Shown: piece after piece, positions 9,067-17,470 of the stretch
Numbering within the stretch: the first letter of the stretch is position 1
How the letters are laid out: each line of letters begins with the position of its first letter
From: UBA4582 sp013204195
Lineage (GTDB): Bacteria > Pseudomonadota > Gammaproteobacteria > Pseudomonadales > Azotimanducaceae
Reading direction: 5' to 3'
DNA: 64,000 nucleotides
Assembly (NCBI GenBank): GCA_963925735.1
Contig: CAWUUH010000042.1
Coordinates: forward strand, 1-64,000
Position numbers and translations under genes: made by a program
Notes under the pieces: generated by a model
What the model saw: the letters and a program-made list of their open reading frames with translations, nothing else
Told to the model about the DNA's origin: nothing
Databases searched by the model: none

Positions 9067-9260
9067 GGGTTAAGCCAAGCGGTTGACAGTAACAGGTATG
9101 TTCCCGTCATGAAATCAGATCCTGCTGCAGCCGATAACGGGCAGCGCAGTCTCGAACTAACCAGCCTACCCTAGGCTCGACAAGCTCAGCACCGTCATAT
9201 TAAAAGCAGTCATACCACCCCACAAACAGTTTGGTATCACGAGCTTCAATTCAGCCGCTG

Positions 9261-10391
9261 TTAACGCGCGAATTGAATCAAGACCCCAGCGGCCACCGCC
9301 GAGCCAATAACACCTGCGACGTTTGGACCCATCGCGTGCATCAATAGAAAATTATGGGGGTTCGCTTCAAGACCTAGCTTATTCGCCACTCGAGCGGCCA
9401 TGGGCACTGCGGACACTCCCGCGGCACCGATCAAGGGATTGATTTGTTGTTTTGACAACAGGTTAAGTAGTTTTGCCATCAACACCCCTGTCGCCGTACC
9501 GATGCAAAATGCGACCATGCCCAGCAATAGAATACCCAGCGTCTCGGCCACCAGAAATTGGTCAGCGCGAAGTTTCGAACCCACGGCCAGACCCAACAAA
9601 ATCGTAACGACATTGATCAGCGCGTTTTGAGTCGTATCGCTGAGGCGATCGACCATGCCACATTCACGCATAAAATTACCGAAGCAGAACATCCCTAACA
9701 GCGGCGCCGCACTTGGCACCAACATGGCAACCAACACCAACAGCACCACGGGGAAAAATATTTTCTCTCGCCGAGATACCACCCGCAGCTGAGTCATCAC
9801 AATCTCGCGCTCTCGCTGGGTCGTTAGTGCGCGCATAATCGGTGGCTGGATGAGCGGCACCAGGGCCATATAGGAATAAGCGGCCACTGCGATGGCCCCC
9901 AGCATATGGGGCGCCAGAATACCGGCGACATAAATTGCCGTGGGCCCATCGGCGCCACCAATAATACCGATTGCCGCCGCTTCCTGAATGGAAAAGTCGA
10001 ACCAACCCAGAGAGGTCAGACCGACCGCTCCGAGAAGCGTGGCAAATATACCGAACTGGGCGGCAGCCCCGAGCCAGAGCGTCTTCGGATTGGCCAGCAA
10101 GGGACCAAAGTCGGTCATGGCTCCAACACCCATAAATATCAACAAAGGAAACATGCCGGTTTCAAGACCCATGACATAAAACTGGTGCAGTATGCCTTCA
10201 CCGACGGCGATATCGACACCCGGGATATTACTCAGCAAGCCACCAAACCCGATCGGCACCAACAGCAACGGCTCGAAGCCTCGCCCGATCGCCAGGTACA
10301 GTAACGTCAGGGACACCAACAACATAACGCCCTGATCTGCCTGCAGTTGATAAATTCCGCTGGTATGCCAGAGTTCGAGTAACTGCTCCAT
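9261..10391 (-). CDS. oadB: Sodium-pumping oxaloacetate decarboxylase beta subunit
   Basis: Integral membrane subunit of 376 residues that decarboxylates carboxybiotin and pumps Na+ outward. The sequence is strongly hydrophobic with about nine to eleven membrane segments. The family signature GGADGPTAIYVAG (about 145-157) contains the conserved aspartate that binds Na+ in this family, and the C-terminal NPLIGAAGVSAVPMAARV is also conserved. The homologous GcdB and MmdB subunits serve glutaconyl-CoA and methylmalonyl-CoA decarboxylases, but the oadA directly upstream (7-base gap) fixes the substrate as oxaloacetate. Last gene of oadG-oadA-oadB. Confidence 0.95.
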   Translation of the reverse strand: MEQLLELWHTSGIYQLQADQGVMLLVSLTLLYLAIGRGFEPLLLVPIGFGGLLSNIPGVDIAVGEGILHQFYVMGLETGMFPLLIFMGVGAMTDFGPLLANPKTLWLGAAAQFGIFATLLGAVGLTSLGWFDFSIQEAAAIGIIGGADGPTAIYVAGILAPHMLGAIAVAAYSYMALVPLIQPPIMRALTTQREREIVMTQLRVVSRREKIFFPVVLLVLVAMLVPSAAPLLGMFCFGNFMRECGMVDRLSDTTQNALINVVTILLGLAVGSKLRADQFLVAETLGILLLGMVAFCIGTATGVLMAKLLNLLSKQQINPLIGAAGVSAVPMAARVANKLGLEANPHNFLLMHAMGPNVAGVIGSAVAAGVLIQFAR

Positions 10392-10398
10392 AACCGAC

Positions 10399-12174
10399 CT
10401 ACCCGAACGTCATTAAAGTGTCGCCCGCAGACACCGCCTGACCTTCTCTGACTAGCACTTGCGACACCTTGCCGGCGCAACTGGCACGAATTTCAGTCTC
10501 CATCTTCATGGCTTCCAGAACCACCACCACGTCACCACTGTTCAAATGGTCACCGACGGCGACGTTGACCCGAGTAATGTTCCCAGACAACGGGGCCAGC
10601 ACGCCAACCCCACCGGGGCTGGCAGGTTCAAGGGTATTTACCACTGGCGCGGTAGACAGTATGTCACCCCCTGAACTGACCTTAACCACATAAACCTGGC
10701 CGGCCACCTCCACAGAGTAAGTTTCAGGCTGGCCACTGGGTACTGCTGCTACCGCCGGCACCGCAACGGCCTCTGGCTCCAAACCGGGCGCTGGCTCAAA
10801 GGCTTCCGGATGATGTCGGTTCGTTAGGAATTTCAAACCTGGCTGGGGGAACAACGCATAGGTCAGCACGTCATCATCGAGGTTATCACCAAAGATCAAG
10901 GATTTTTCCGCCTGTAGTCCCAGTAACTCTTTCTTTAACTTTTCGAACTCGGACGTCAACAAATCTGCCGGCCGACAGGTAATGGCTTCACCGCCTGCCA
11001 GCACACGGGTCTGCAACGCTGAGTCTACCGGCGCGGGCGTCATGCCGTACTCGCCTTTAAGCACGCCTTCGGTCTCTTTCGTAATATTTTTATAACGCTC
11101 GCCGGCCAACACGTTCAAGACCGCCTGGGTACCAACGATTTGAGACGTCGGGGTGACCAAGGGAATGAAACCCAGATCCTTGCGGACCAGAGGGATTTCG
11201 AGCAACACCTCGTCCAACCGGTCACCCGCATTCTGCTCGCGCAATTGATTTTCAAGGTTAGTCAGCATGCCACCAGGAACCTGCGCGACCAATATTCTAG
11301 AATCGATGCCGCGCAGGGCGCCTTCGAATTTCGCATACTTCTTCCGTACTTCACGAAAATAAGCCGCAATCTCTTCCAGTAAATTAATATTCAGACCGGT
11401 ATCACGATCGGTATCTTGCAATATCGCCACCAGCGATTCTGTTGGCGAGTGACCGTAGGTCATGCTCATCGAAGAGATCGCCGTGTCGACGTTATCAATG
11501 CCCGCTTCGATGGCTTTGAGATAAGTCGCTGTCGACATGCCGGTGGTCGCATGACATTGCATGTGAATCGGGATATTAACGACTTTTTTGAGTTCTGAAA
11601 TCAGCTCAAAAGCAACATAGGGCTTCAACAAACCTGCCATATCCTTGATGGCAATAGAATCGGCACCCATGGACTCAAGCGCCTGCCCCATCGCCACCCA
11701 ACCCTCAATATTGTGCACCGGACTGACGGTATATGACAAAGTACCCTGGGCATGCTTGCCCTGCTTCAGCACCGCCTTGATCGATGACTCAAGATTTCGA
11801 GGATCGTTCATGGCATCAAAGATGCGAAACACGTCGACGCCATTGACCGCTGCACGTTCCACAAATTTGTTCACCAAGTCATCAGCGTAATGCCGATAAC
11901 CAAGAATATTTTGTCCTCTGAAGAGCATTTGTTGCGGCGTGTTTGGCATGGCCTTCTTGAGCTCGCGAATACGCTCCCAAGGGTCCTCACCCAAATAGCG
12001 AATACACGCATCGAAGGTTGCACCACCCCAGCTTTCGAGAGACCAAAAGCCCACCTGATCAAGTTTGTCTGCGATGGGTAACATGTCGTCCAACCGCATA
12101 CGGGTGGCGAATAGTGACTGATGTGCGTCGCGCAACACCACATCGGTGATGCCGAGGGGTTTCTTCTCGCTCAT
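10399..12174 (-). CDS. oadA: Oxaloacetate decarboxylase alpha subunit
   Basis: Biotin protein of 591 residues. Residues 1 to about 460 form the carboxyltransferase TIM barrel plus conserved carboxylase domain (ITDVVLRDAHQSL at the start with the metal-binding aspartate, later MQCHATTGMS). An Ala/Pro/Val-rich linker near 485-515 leads to a biotinyl domain with EAMKMETE, the biotin on Lys557. It moves the carboxyl group of oxaloacetate to biotin, which the beta subunit then decarboxylates while exporting Na+. A pyruvate carboxylase B subunit has the same layout, but the oadG and oadB neighbours settle the assignment. Confidence 0.96.
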   Translation of the reverse strand: MSEKKPLGITDVVLRDAHQSLFATRMRLDDMLPIADKLDQVGFWSLESWGGATFDACIRYLGEDPWERIRELKKAMPNTPQQMLFRGQNILGYRHYADDLVNKFVERAAVNGVDVFRIFDAMNDPRNLESSIKAVLKQGKHAQGTLSYTVSPVHNIEGWVAMGQALESMGADSIAIKDMAGLLKPYVAFELISELKKVVNIPIHMQCHATTGMSTATYLKAIEAGIDNVDTAISSMSMTYGHSPTESLVAILQDTDRDTGLNINLLEEIAAYFREVRKKYAKFEGALRGIDSRILVAQVPGGMLTNLENQLREQNAGDRLDEVLLEIPLVRKDLGFIPLVTPTSQIVGTQAVLNVLAGERYKNITKETEGVLKGEYGMTPAPVDSALQTRVLAGGEAITCRPADLLTSEFEKLKKELLGLQAEKSLIFGDNLDDDVLTYALFPQPGLKFLTNRHHPEAFEPAPGLEPEAVAVPAVAAVPSGQPETYSVEVAGQVYVVKVSSGGDILSTAPVVNTLEPASPGGVGVLAPLSGNITRVNVAVGDHLNSGDVVVVLEAMKMETEIRASCAGKVSQVLVREGQAVSAGDTLMTFG

Positions 12175-12337
12175 AGCGTCTAGAGCCTTTTATACTTTAA
12201 TGGTAGTTAAGCCGTCATGATGAACGACACTTTTTCTCAGCAACCACTGGGTTTAGCGGCAACTTCGACGGCTGGTTTTGACAGCGCTTGGTATGAATAT
12301 CACAGGAACCCAACGAAATCTATGGGCCAAGGTTGAA

Positions 12338-12559
12338 TCAATCCTTTTGCTTTCGATATTGATGCACGGCTGCGGTTATTGCTGCCAACAGTCGAGGATC
12401 AGCCTGGGCAGCTGGCGTCACACTGGTGACCGCTTTGGGCGCTTCACGTAGGAGGCGCGACATTAACGTCGTCGCACCCACCAGCAACGTCAAAAAGACG
12501 AATACCGTACCCATGCCATACATCGCCAGATTCAAGCCCTCAAGCAGTAAGTCAGACAC
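12338..12559 (-). CDS. oadG: Oxaloacetate decarboxylase gamma subunit
   Basis: Small membrane anchor of the Na+ pump that links alpha to beta and helps assembly. I place the start at the GTG at 12559, preceded by GGAG eight bases away, giving 73 residues, close to the family's usual 80 or so. The longer frame to 12637 adds a hydrophilic N-terminus unlike OadG. One N-terminal transmembrane helix (LAMYGMGTVFVFLTLLVG) is followed by a charged tail with HQYRKQ; histidines in this tail bind zinc in known OadG. First gene of the operon; 163 bases separate it from oadA. Confidence 0.85.
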   Translation of the reverse strand: MSDLLLEGLNLAMYGMGTVFVFLTLLVGATTLMSRLLREAPKAVTSVTPAAQADPRLLAAITAAVHQYRKQKD

Positions 12560-12734
12560 AACCCTGTCTCCATTAGTTAGCCCACAGTTGAGTGGCGCCA
12601 AGATTTTCACAATACCACGTCGGCTGGCCTTGCTCACCTAATTCAGGCGACGGCGGCGCAGAAAAAACGATTTTACCGAGCAGACTTACACTCACGCCTC
12701 AACCCTAACGTCAGACCTAAAAAGCATCAGACAT

Positions 12735-12757
12735 AAAAAAGACGCCTTGATGGCGCC
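12735..12757 (-). terminator. Intrinsic terminator, minus strand
   Basis: On the minus strand GGCGCC (12757-12752) pairs with GGCGTC (12746-12741) through one G-U pair around ATCAA and is followed by six Ts (12740-12735). It lies downstream of the secreted-protein gene (stop at 12996) and upstream of oadG (start at 12559), so it should insulate the oad operon. Confidence 0.65.
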
Positions 12758-12915
12758 TTTGGTTTCACTGATAGCACTTCCGTTGCATTGCCGGTTTTGG
12801 TTTTTTTGAGCGTGATTTTCAAACTCAACCCGACTCCCCCACAGTTTATAGTCGCGTTACCTAATCATCACGGCGTGATAGCCTCAGCAGAAACCACCTG
12901 TCATGAATCATCGGA

Positions 12916-12951
12916 CGGTCAGTGCAACACTCGCGAGTGTTGCGCTGACCG
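12916..12951. repeat. Near-perfect 36-base palindrome
   Basis: Arms of 18 bases meet without a loop around TCGCGA (centre 12933/12934), with a single mismatched pair. It lies 45 bases past the stop of the secreted-protein gene. There is no T run on either side, so it may be an mRNA 3' stem, a protein-binding site or a factor-dependent terminator. Confidence 0.7.
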
Positions 12952-12995
12952 CGCGAATTAAAACTCACTCACCATCTATTTTTCTTTATCCTTTC

Positions 12996-15461
12996 TTACG
13001 ACCCTCCTTGTTTTCTTGCTTTTTTCATTGCTTTTTTCATTGATTTTAGGGAATTTTTGGCATTTTTGGCAGAGGACGCTGGCATCGGCACAGACACTTC
13101 GGAATCATACGAGTCACTCGTAACTGGCAGAACATCCCAGACTGACTCTTCTTCCTCAATAAACTCGTAGTTTACATCGTTAGTCGCCGTCAGCTCTCGA
13201 ATCGTATAACTCATATCAAGCACGGGTCCAAAGCCGGTTCGCCAGCCAACCGCCAAGGTGGTTATGCCGTTGTCTCGACCGTGCACAGGACCAAAGTAGC
13301 CGTGGGTTTTTGAATGCTGGTTGCGCATGTCGCTGGTAAAGCCTATGTCTGCATAACTTTTATTCAACGTGACGACCGCATCAAGTGATGGCGCAACAGT
13401 ACTTGAGTTATGGTAAACGATGCCCATGGCGACGTAACCCTCAGGTGCGATCGGGCGCCAAGCCCAAGCATAGTCGGCATTATTATTCCCGCCTTTCATT
13501 TTGATAAGAAACTCATATCCCACTGGGGGCGCTGTGATGCCTGCAGCTTTTTTGACGATCACAGACTGCTCGACATCCCCGTTATTCGCGTAGGTGCCGC
13601 CTAATGCTGCCCAACCAGCGGGTATATTTTTGGGCATGCCAATAGTCGTGCCGGTCTTGTCCAATTCAATGTCTGTACCCGACGGCAACCAATAATGATC
13701 AATCATGCGTCCCGACCAGACATTATCAAAATCAAACCACGCTTGATAAACCAATTTTTCTTGTGGCTTGCCAGCCACTATCTGGTCGTATTTAAAGTCA
13801 AGCGTGGTCTGCAGCTGACTCCGCAACTTTCCATAAATATCGTTCTGGATATCCGTAAACGAATCACATCTCCATTGCCGTCTTGTACACTTGTTTGAGG
13901 TGTTCGGCATGAAGGAATTGAAGGTGTTCTTATCTGTTTCCATAAGCGCATCGATATTCAACGAGATATCGTTCGTTAGCGCTTGCCAATCACCGTCAAT
14001 AGTCGACATGCGTTGTTCCGGTGTTGCCGAGAGCGCGAGTACCGGGCTCAGGCTGTTCGAGAGCTCAATGATGACGCCGGTGTATTCAATAGCCGCGCCT
14101 TCTGCGACCCAGTGGATGCGTTTTTTCCAGGCCTTCTCATCGTCTTCCCATTCCTTGCTATTACTTGAACATTTACTGAATGCACAGGATACGTCAGAGG
14201 CTACATCACCCATATCACCGATAACGTCTCCCAGTTCACCACCAAAGCTATTGAAGAAGTTACCTGCGCCGTTGCCGAAATCGGTCGCCAAGCCTGCTGT
14301 TTCGTTAAAGCCTTGCTCAAAAGCTTTGCCGACTGCGCCAACAGTTTGGTCTCGCGCCAATGCTTCGAGCTCTTTGACTATTTCTTTGCCAAGGGTTTTA
14401 GCGATCTGACCCGCCATTTTGTCCACTTCCATCACGGCAGAGCCCAGATTCAGGTTAAAAGTTTCGTTAAACAAACCCGGCAGCTTGATATTGATCGTTG
14501 CTTTTGCTTCCGGAATCTTGCCTTGGGCAATATCGAGAAATCCGGTTTTAACGCTCAACTTTGTAATCGTATAGCCGCTCCTCATAAGGGTATCTGGAAT
14601 ATCGCCCACGGTGTTTCGTAGATCCGGCGGCAACATATCAAAAAACGCCGAATCGGTGAATTTTCTGATCTCATCACCGATCTGTCGCTTGGCATCCTCT
14701 AACTTTTCCGCCGCGTCCTCTACATCCCAGTCAACTTCTATGTAGTTGCCTTCGAGTTCACCCAATCCGCTAAAACTGGCATCAATGTAAAAATTTCCCA
14801 GCGCTGGGCTAGACAGATCCCCTGTGACGGCCGTTGGTTGCCTTTTTATGGCGTCAACAGAAAGGGCAAGGTCGCTCGCCCGTATCGGCAGGAAACCAAA
14901 GACGTTCTCCCAGACTTCGTTCTCTGCCATTTCGGCGCCAATCCCCAGAGAATCAGGATCAATTTCCCCTGTCAGGCGGTTTATGGAAACGCCTACCTCG
15001 AGTGACATGCCAATAGGCCCACGAGTTGGGTCGAGTCTTAGTCCTATTGGAATACGGGTTGTCAGGCTAGGTTCCATTGTCGGTGAAACCCGCAATTCGA
15101 ACTCCACATACTCAGGTAACTCTATGACTGACCCCAAAGTACCTCGGAGGTTTTCGATAAATTCAGCACCACCGGGAATGAAAGAGAGTGCTTGGTCTAG
15201 CGCACTTTCTTCGCGAGCGGTGAAGACCACTTGAGCGATGTAGTCACCCTCTGACACGCTAAAGCTATACCGTTCTGTGCCAGGAATATTCGTTTTGTAC
15301 ATATTTGTGTTCGGATCTTTCTCTATTCTCAAGAAACCGTACTTGTACACATCATTGCCATAGGTATCGTCAATGGCGAAAGACTGAGCAGGTTGCAGCA
15401 GCCCCACAAGACCAAACACTGCCAACATGGCGGCAAAAACCGGAATACGCGTTTGTAACAT
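12996..15461 (-). CDS. Secreted protein of unknown function with a Vps62/DUF946-like region
   Basis: An 821-residue exported protein that I cannot assign to a characterised family. The start at 15461 follows GGGAGAG and gives a clean signal peptide (MLQTRIPVFAAMLAVFGLV...SFA, cut near residue 29). Residues 30-270 look beta-rich; about 330-420 is helical with glycine-rich stretches (GNGAGNFFNSFGGELGD). Two close cysteine pairs (CAFSKC, CTRRQWRC) may form disulfides in the periplasm or outside. Residues about 585-755 contain WRPIAPEGYVAMG and a weaker copy, IPAGWAALGG, the W-R-P-x-x-P-x-G-Y pattern of the Vps62/DUF946 domain known from fungi and plants. The C-terminus is lysine-rich (KSMKKAMKKARKQ). 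No secretion genes adjoin it; it is probably a single-gene unit between oadG and the tRNAs. Confidence 0.7.
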   Translation of the reverse strand: MLQTRIPVFAAMLAVFGLVGLLQPAQSFAIDDTYGNDVYKYGFLRIEKDPNTNMYKTNIPGTERYSFSVSEGDYIAQVVFTAREESALDQALSFIPGGAEFIENLRGTLGSVIELPEYVEFELRVSPTMEPSLTTRIPIGLRLDPTRGPIGMSLEVGVSINRLTGEIDPDSLGIGAEMAENEVWENVFGFLPIRASDLALSVDAIKRQPTAVTGDLSSPALGNFYIDASFSGLGELEGNYIEVDWDVEDAAEKLEDAKRQIGDEIRKFTDSAFFDMLPPDLRNTVGDIPDTLMRSGYTITKLSVKTGFLDIAQGKIPEAKATINIKLPGLFNETFNLNLGSAVMEVDKMAGQIAKTLGKEIVKELEALARDQTVGAVGKAFEQGFNETAGLATDFGNGAGNFFNSFGGELGDVIGDMGDVASDVSCAFSKCSSNSKEWEDDEKAWKKRIHWVAEGAAIEYTGVIIELSNSLSPVLALSATPEQRMSTIDGDWQALTNDISLNIDALMETDKNTFNSFMPNTSNKCTRRQWRCDSFTDIQNDIYGKLRSQLQTTLDFKYDQIVAGKPQEKLVYQAWFDFDNVWSGRMIDHYWLPSGTDIELDKTGTTIGMPKNIPAGWAALGGTYANNGDVEQSVIVKKAAGITAPPVGYEFLIKMKGGNNNADYAWAWRPIAPEGYVAMGIVYHNSSTVAPSLDAVVTLNKSYADIGFTSDMRNQHSKTHGYFGPVHGRDNGITTLAVGWRTGFGPVLDMSYTIRELTATNDVNYEFIEEEESVWDVLPVTSDSYDSEVSVPMPASSAKNAKNSLKSMKKAMKKARKQGGS

Positions 15462-15763
15462 TTGACTCTCCCATCTGGACCGGTGCGATTGTTTATTTCG
15501 CCTTAGCCCCTGTTTCACATTCGTCTCTGGCCGCTATGGCAGAGATCAGACCCACTCGACTTTTTGTATCTTAGATTTTTGTGCTTAGCTGCGGCTAATA
15601 ATAGGCCCAGATTGCAACACGATCGCCTAAGGCACAGCGATTAAAGTGCTTCCAATCAAAGTAGATCGATGCCTGCAGCCACCTCGAGGCCGACTATATA
15701 TCTCGCCAACACAAAATACTATCGGAATCCACACAGATAAAAGACGAGTAGCGCTGCCACGCA

Positions 15764-15985
15764 TTAGTAAAATTTTCCCAGACTAATTTTCCCATACTGA
15801 AAGGTGACCGACTTGCCATTCATACTAGATGCTAGGGCCGGATTGGCGGGCAGCTGAAAATTTGACGGTACTCGCAGGCAGGCTGGATTTTGCATACTGA
15901 AACCTGGGTTGTGATTGCTAACGACCTGAACGCTGACACGAGGGTTGCGCAGCGGGCGCGATATTAACAGGTAGTCTTTTGAGCT
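15764..15985 (-). pseudogene. Possible 3' remnant of a protein gene next to tRNA-Ser
   Basis: Just past the 3' end of tRNA-Ser the minus strand has about 73 open codons ending in TAA at 15764, with protein-like composition (for example QVVSNHNPGFSMQNPACLR, MNGKSVTFQYGK). There is no start codon with a ribosome site, and extending the frame runs through the tRNA. It could be the tail of a decayed gene or chance. The rest of the 558-base gap (15462-16019) shows nothing I can name. Confidence 0.2.
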
Positions 15986-16019
15986 AACCTTGGAGAGAGG
16001 ATAGATGGCGAGCAATAGA

Positions 16020-16110
16020 TGGCGGAGAGAGAGGGATTCGAACCCTCGATACGCTATTAACGTATACGCCCTTAGCAGGGGCGCGCCTTCAGCCACTCGG
16101 CCATCTCTCC
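16020..16110 (-). tRNA. tRNA-Ser(GCU)
   Basis: Read on the minus strand, GGAGAGA starts the acceptor stem and pairs with TCTCTCC; a long variable arm, a T arm (GAGGG TTCGAAT CCCTC) and an anticodon loop CTGCTAA give anticodon GCU for AGC/AGU serine codons. The CCA end is encoded. It lies 201 bases downstream of tRNA-Arg, as in the csrA-tRNA-Ser-tRNA-Arg neighbourhood of pseudomonads. Confidence 0.97.
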
Positions 16111-16311
16111 GTATAACTGGTTCGGATATCCCATCAACCTAGGAAAGGTCAGTGCGAATTCATGCGAGGAGTCGAATACACAAAGCGCCGGTGTCCCCGG
16201 TTTTTGCGGTGCTACACCTGCACGCCGATGAAATCGCAATCGCGACATCATTGTTGGAAAATCATTGTTGGCTTTCACTGCTTATTAGCTGTGAAACCAC
16301 ATTGTATAAAT

Positions 16312-16388
16312 TGGTGCGCTGGGAGGGAATCGAACCCCCGACCGCCTGGTTCGTAGCCAGGTACTCTATCCAGCTGAGCTACCAGCGC
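16312..16388 (-). tRNA. tRNA-Arg(ACG)
   Basis: A 77-base cloverleaf on the minus strand: acceptor GCGCTGG/CCAGCGC, D arm AGCTCAGCTGGATAGAGT, anticodon loop CTACGAA giving ACG (A34 normally becomes inosine by TadA), T loop TTCGATT and an encoded CCA end. A good sigma-70 promoter sits just upstream. Confidence 0.98.
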
Positions 16389-16399
16389 AAAGAACGCGT

Positions 16400-16428
16400 A
16401 TTATCATGATGAGACTAGGTCCCGTCAA
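16400..16428 (-). promoter_or_regulatory. Sigma-70 promoter of tRNA-Arg
   Basis: On the minus strand TTGACG (16428-16423) and GATAAT (16405-16400) are 17 bases apart, with the tRNA 5' end 11 bases beyond the -10. tRNA-Ser downstream may be read from the same promoter. The rest of the 255-base gap to 16643 shows no gene. Confidence 0.75.
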
Positions 16429-16643
16429 CTTGCTTCTCGCTTAACTCGCGAATAGTCACCCACAATTCACACTTGGGTCGCATTAATCTCGTGATTCCCC
16501 CTCATTTCGTCGAAATCACCTTGCGTCGCCACCACCAATATTACGATTTTACTAAAAACCTGGCAGGCGCTGTAATATTTGGCTCCCTGGGATTACACTG
16601 GACGCTACATCACCCACAATCTTAAAACCTTGCGAAGCCGGCT

Positions 16644-17450
16644 ATGAAATCCGTCAACATCATTCTTGATCTGCTGCGTACCTACATGGAGCGGGGTACC
16701 AGCGTCGCGAATATTATGGCCACTGGCGCCATGTTTGGTTGCAGCGAAAACCAAATGCGAGTGAACCTGTCGCGACTCGTCGCCAAGGGTTCGATTATTA
16801 ACTTTGCTCGAGGCGCTTACCGCCTGGCCGAAACGCTGGATCCCGTGAACGACTTTATCGAATCTTGGCGACTTGGCGAAGATCGCACCAAACCATGGGC
16901 GCACACCTGGCTGCTTGCCTCTAGCAGCGCCGATGCAGCTGCCAACAACCAGAACCGTCACCGCTGGGCATTGTACAGCCATGGCTTTCGCCCAACACCG
17001 GCCGCGTGCTGGATTCGTCCAGACAACTTGGCCTTGACTCACAAGCAACTGGAACTGCGTTTATTCCAGCTCGGCGTTTGCGACGACACGATGCTTGCCA
17101 GCAATGCTGGCATCAATGCCCGCTGGCAGAAACATTGGCAAACACAGTTCAACATGGCATCGCTGACTCAGTCGTACCTGCAGACCTATGATTCCTTGAC
17201 TGAGAGTATGGCGACATTGCACCGCCTGCCAAAGCAAACCGCGATGAAAGAGACCTTCTATTTGGGTGGCCACGCCATTCAGGTCCTCGCCCTGGATCCA
17301 TTGCTACCCACGGAATTTCTCGATGGCCAGCCCCGCCGAGCTCTCTGGCAAGCCATGCTTGCCTACGACAGCATGGGCCGTGAATTATGGGCAGACGCCG
17401 AGACAGATAAACCTTATAGTATTCCAACCTCAAAATTGGCCTTCCAATAA
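16644..17450 (+). CDS. PaaX-family transcriptional regulator
   Basis: A 268-residue DNA-binding protein. Residues about 15-75 form the winged-helix start typical of PaaX, with GCSENQMRVNLSRLVAKGSI as the recognition part. The middle and C-terminal domains include the family motif DPLLPTEFL. PaaX proteins repress phenylacetate catabolism and are relieved by phenylacetyl-CoA, but no paa gene is present here, so the ligand is unknown. The desaturase 20 bases downstream is its probable partner and may be its target. The pair sits between the tRNAs and csrA, facing csrA. Confidence 0.8.
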   Translation: MKSVNIILDLLRTYMERGTSVANIMATGAMFGCSENQMRVNLSRLVAKGSIINFARGAYRLAETLDPVNDFIESWRLGEDRTKPWAHTWLLASSSADAAANNQNRHRWALYSHGFRPTPAACWIRPDNLALTHKQLELRLFQLGVCDDTMLASNAGINARWQKHWQTQFNMASLTQSYLQTYDSLTESMATLHRLPKQTAMKETFYLGGHAIQVLALDPLLPTEFLDGQPRRALWQAMLAYDSMGRELWADAETDKPYSIPTSKLAFQ

Positions 17451-17470
17451 TCCTCGGAGCATGAACGACC

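Noticed and set aside
15764..16096. A 110-codon minus-strand frame as a real gene
   Set aside because: Its first third runs through tRNA-Ser and the start lies in the tRNA; only the distal part is protein-like.
16020..16388. Integrated element at the tRNA genes
   Set aside because: No integrase and no repeated tRNA 3' end was seen nearby; both tRNAs are intact.
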